Source: Casuarina equisetifolia (taxonomy: Eukaryota; Streptophyta; Magnoliopsida; Fagales; Casuarinaceae). Taken from it: 64,000 nt of DNA. Every line of letters begins with the position of its first letter. The stretch's first letter is position 1. Shown piece by piece: positions 61,173 through 64,000 of this stretch. The stretch covers positions 3,584,501 to 3,648,500 of the forward strand of contig CM052360.1 of assembly GCA_028551475.1 (NCBI GenBank), written 5' to 3'. A model generated the notes under the pieces. That model had not been told where the DNA came from. It made no database searches and worked only from the letters and a program-made list of their open reading frames with translations. The position numbers and the translations under genes are program-made.

Positions 61173-63169
61173 ATGCCTTCGATGGCTCAAGGAGCAGTCA
61201 GAAACTCCAACAGCCACAGCAAGATAAACGCTAAGTTGCCCATCGACGACCGCAAGGTCGACTCCGCCGTTTACAGGTCTAAACCTTCAACCTTAATAAA
61301 AAACATTCATATTTGTATTCGCGTGGTTTCTGTTTGGTGGCCGAGAAAGCTCCATGTTACTAAAATAAACTCAGTCCAGACTAAGAAACTCTATGTATGC
61401 TTAGGTGAATGAATAACTGCTTTCTCTCAGGTCCTAATTAACTGGAACTATGGAAAGTAGGAGCAGTTAGGAGTTTATTTTTATTTTTACTTTTATTTGT
61501 GGGTTAAATGAAAAATTATAACATTTTGATTGTAATGCAGGAAGCAAAGGCTCACGGAACACAGAAAGTCTCTTCCCATCGCATCCGGTATTGGCTTAAC
61601 TGTCGCTCCTTTTTTTTTTTTTCCAATCTTCTGTTTTGTTTAGGTTAGTAGTTATCGGAGATTTGCTTATTAGCGGTGTTATCTTTTCTTAGTTGAGAAG
61701 CGGCTTGTCGATGAGGTCCGGAAAAACGATACTTTGATTATTGTTGGTGAAACTGGAAGTGGAAAAACTACCCGTATGTTTTATCATATCCTTTCTAATA
61801 TATATTGCGTTTTGTGGGGTTGAAATTTTGTACTTACTGTAGCATTTCTGATTTATTCTTGTAGAGTTACCACAGTTTCTATTTAATGCGGGATTTTGTT
61901 TGGACGGAAAGACGATTGGGATTACCCAACCCAGACGTGTTGCTGCTGTCACTGTTGCGAAACGAGTTGCTGAGGAATGTGGTGTGGAGTTGGGCCAAAG
62001 GGTTGGGTACTCCATTAGATTTGAGGATGTGACATCTGGCTCAACTAGAATCAAATACATGACGGATGGATTGCTACTGAGGTATAAAGTATGAGCCACT
62101 TTGTTGTCATACTGTTTATTTCGTTGGTAATTTTTGCTGTGGGATATTTTGGTAAAGATGGATTATGGTGTGAAGGTGGCCATAGAATTTCGTTTAAAAG
62201 AGGAATCTTGAAGAGGTTCAAAATATTATATCCAATATTTAGTTTTAGTAGGGTTTATCTAGGAGATCTTTTCTTTGAGCTTTTCTCTTGTGTGATCTGA
62301 TAAGGGTTTCAATGCACCTGCAGGGAAGCATTGTTGGATCCATATCTCTCTAGATATTCAGTCATCATTGTTGATGAAGCCCATGAGAGGACTGTTCACA
62401 CTGATGTGTTGCTGGGCTTGCTTAAAAATGTACAAAAAGCAAGGTCAAAATCTGTTGGTGATCACCTTAATAATGAAAAGAGAAAGAACGCAAATAATGG
62501 CACTCTATTGGACAAAGACAAGGATATTGTTCTTAAGCAATGTCAAGGCAGAAAGTTCGTTCCATTGAAGTTGATTGTCATGTCTGCCAGCTTGGATGCA
62601 CGGGGTTTCTCTGAGTATTTCAGTGGTGCAAGAGCAATTCATATCCAAGGACGACAGCATCCAGTGGAGATATTTTACACTTATCATGCTGAGCCAGATT
62701 ACATAGATGCAGCCTTAATCACGATATTACAGGTAGATATTGCTTATCTCCCTTTGTGGTGCAGTTAGACTGACTTCTGCATGTTAGCTGCTTTAGTTTT
62801 TTCACTGAGTTTCTGGTGATCTGACTCTTATTTGATCTTGACACTTGAATTCAGTCGACTCTAAAAGTGTTTCAGTGCTTTGTTGTTTCTTTAAGCTGGT
62901 CTCATAATTCATGAATAGGTTTCCTATATGCCTTCTCATATGTGTGATTTGTTTTATATTCTCAGATTCATCTGGAGGAGAGCCCTGGTGATGTACTTGT
63001 ATTTTTGACTGGGCAAGAAGAGATTGAATCTGTTGAAAGACTTCTTAAAGAGCGACTTCAACAGTTACCTGAAAGCAGTCGAAAGCTGTTAACTGTTCCC
63101 ATATTTTCAGCTCTTCCATCAGAAAAGCAAATGCAAGTATTTGCTCCAGCTCCACCTGGTTTCCGTAAG
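61173..63169 (+). CDS. DEAH-box RNA helicase, RID1/DEAH10 type (5' part)
   Basis: Six exons are in the window: 61173-61276, 61541-61587, 61693-61773, 61865-62081, 62324-62732 and 62966-63169, giving 354 residues in frame. The next coding exon lies past the end, so the gene is cut by the window. The protein starts MPSMAQG like Arabidopsis RID1/DEAH10. It shows Walker A GETGSGKT (69-76), motif Ia [12 protein letters not shown] (167-170), motif III SAS (237-239) and VFLTGQEE. A charged stretch of about 40 residues (186-226) is inserted between DEAH and SAS. The family is a DEAH helicase linked to pre-mRNA splicing, and RID1 loss in Arabidopsis impairs root and gametophyte development. The ATG at 61173 was chosen because the family N-terminus matches from there. 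Confidence 0.93.
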
Positions 63170-63489
63170 GTAGGCCTATTTGCATGTGGGGTTTAATTTG
63201 GTGGATGTTTAATTTAATGCTCACTGAATTTTAAAATCTATGAGATGTTTAAGTTTATACGAAGTTGGAAATTATGATCACAGTTTCAGATGATGCACTT
63301 TTGTGCTGCTATAGTGTAGGCCTTAGCATTTTCCTTCAATGCAAGATGCCATCTCTCTTCTGGTGACTGTGGCCCTTTCCGCTTCATTATTGTCCTTATT
63401 GCTAGAAGAACACTGGAATTGCCATTATTACTTATCCGTCTCATATTCTTTGCCATTGCTATGGACTTTACAATTGTGAGCACACACAA

Positions 63490-63600
63490 GTCCTGGCAAC
63501 TCAGCGGCATCTAAGGGGCTCTTACACATGGGGGTGCAGGGTTCGAGCCTCCCCCTTTGCCAATAAATCCCCTAAATTTCCCCACCCCAATCCCTAAAAA
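63490..63600 (+). mobile_element. tRNA-derived SINE candidate in a helicase intron
   Basis: An A-box-like TGGCAACTCAGCGG (63494-63507) is followed after about 32 bp by a perfect B box GGTTCGAGCC (63540-63549), the spacing typical of tRNA-derived SINEs. No cloverleaf is possible, so it is not a tRNA gene. A C-rich body follows; the 3' end and target-site repeats could not be fixed. It lies in the intron after exon 6 of the helicase gene. Confidence 0.5.
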
Positions 63601-64000
63601 ACTGGGTGCACTGCTATTATCACCATGACCATAGCGTTTGCTATTGCAAATGAGCCAATAGCATGGCCAATTCCACTAATCATTGTCATATGAATGATTT
63701 TTTCCTTACTAACTGATGTATGAGAAGTTACTGAGGCTTTATTCTCATGAATGACAAATTAAATTTAACTTGTCGGTCATTCATCCAGCTATATGTAAAG
63801 TTGATAAATGTGAGAAGACCCTCTGTTATGTAGTTTGTAAGTGTTATTCAATATTATGCATCTTTAGACAATAGTTACCTAATAAAGGATGTAAACACTT
63901 TTCGAAATAAAGTGCAAATCTGAGCATTCGTTGGTTAGACTGCATGCTTCATCCCTTCATGATGCTGAGATTTGTTTGTACTTGAAGATGCCTTTAGCCA

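Noticed and set aside
63490-63600. tRNA gene in the helicase intron
   Set aside because: The A and B boxes are present but acceptor, D and anticodon stems do not pair.

Overview
This window is nuclear DNA of a flowering plant, most likely a eudicot. The genes have many short exons with GT-AG introns, the spacers are AT-rich, and nearly every gene has a clear plant-specific family: a potato type I inhibitor, a CTNIP/SCREW-type peptide, a MUSE13/14-type MATH protein, a G-type lectin receptor kinase, CDC48B and RID1/DEAH10. Nothing bacterial, organellar-complete or viral-intact was seen. Exon joins were worked out by eye from splice sites and reading phase; all six multi-exon genes that lie wholly inside the window close to an open frame.

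Left part (1-17 kb): a two-exon potato type I protease inhibitor (+), a decayed 2-alkenal reductase last exon (+), an 80-residue secreted peptide precursor with a CTNIP-like core and W-boxes upstream (+), then the 12-coding-exon TRAF/MATH protein gene on the minus strand, with a CT-repeat leader and a leader intron.

Middle (21.9-40 kb): a G3BP-like NTF2/RRM/RGG protein (-), a tRNA-Thr(CGU) gene (-), a 14-exon asparagine-synthetase-domain protein (ASNSD1-like, +) whose start codon is only about 120 bp from the tRNA, and an intact G-type lectin receptor-like kinase (-). The last two genes converge with about 490 bp between them.

Gene-fragment zone (about 42-52 kb): no intact gene was found. 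It holds two intron-containing pieces of the ASNSD1-like gene in swapped order, an inverted copy of the first part of the G3BP-like leader intron, a broken KIN17 copy, a four-unit tandem repeat of about 200 bp, and a two-end-truncated ABCB26/TAP-type transporter pseudogene. This looks like repeated local duplication and break-up of the neighbouring 25-35 kb block mixed with genes from elsewhere.

Right part (52.7-64 kb): an intact CDC48B-type double-AAA ATPase with a hydrophobic C-terminal tail (+), an RNase H remnant of a LINE-like element, and the first six exons of a RID1/DEAH10 RNA helicase (+) that runs off the window, with a tRNA-derived SINE candidate in its last visible intron.

Several genes touch defence or stress biology: wound and pathogen inhibitor, immune peptide, NLR-turnover adaptor, stress-granule protein and lectin kinase. 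They are not arranged as a pathway cluster, and I infer no joint function from their closeness. I found no convincing wholly new system; the most promising items are the peptide precursor and the mosaic fragment zone.
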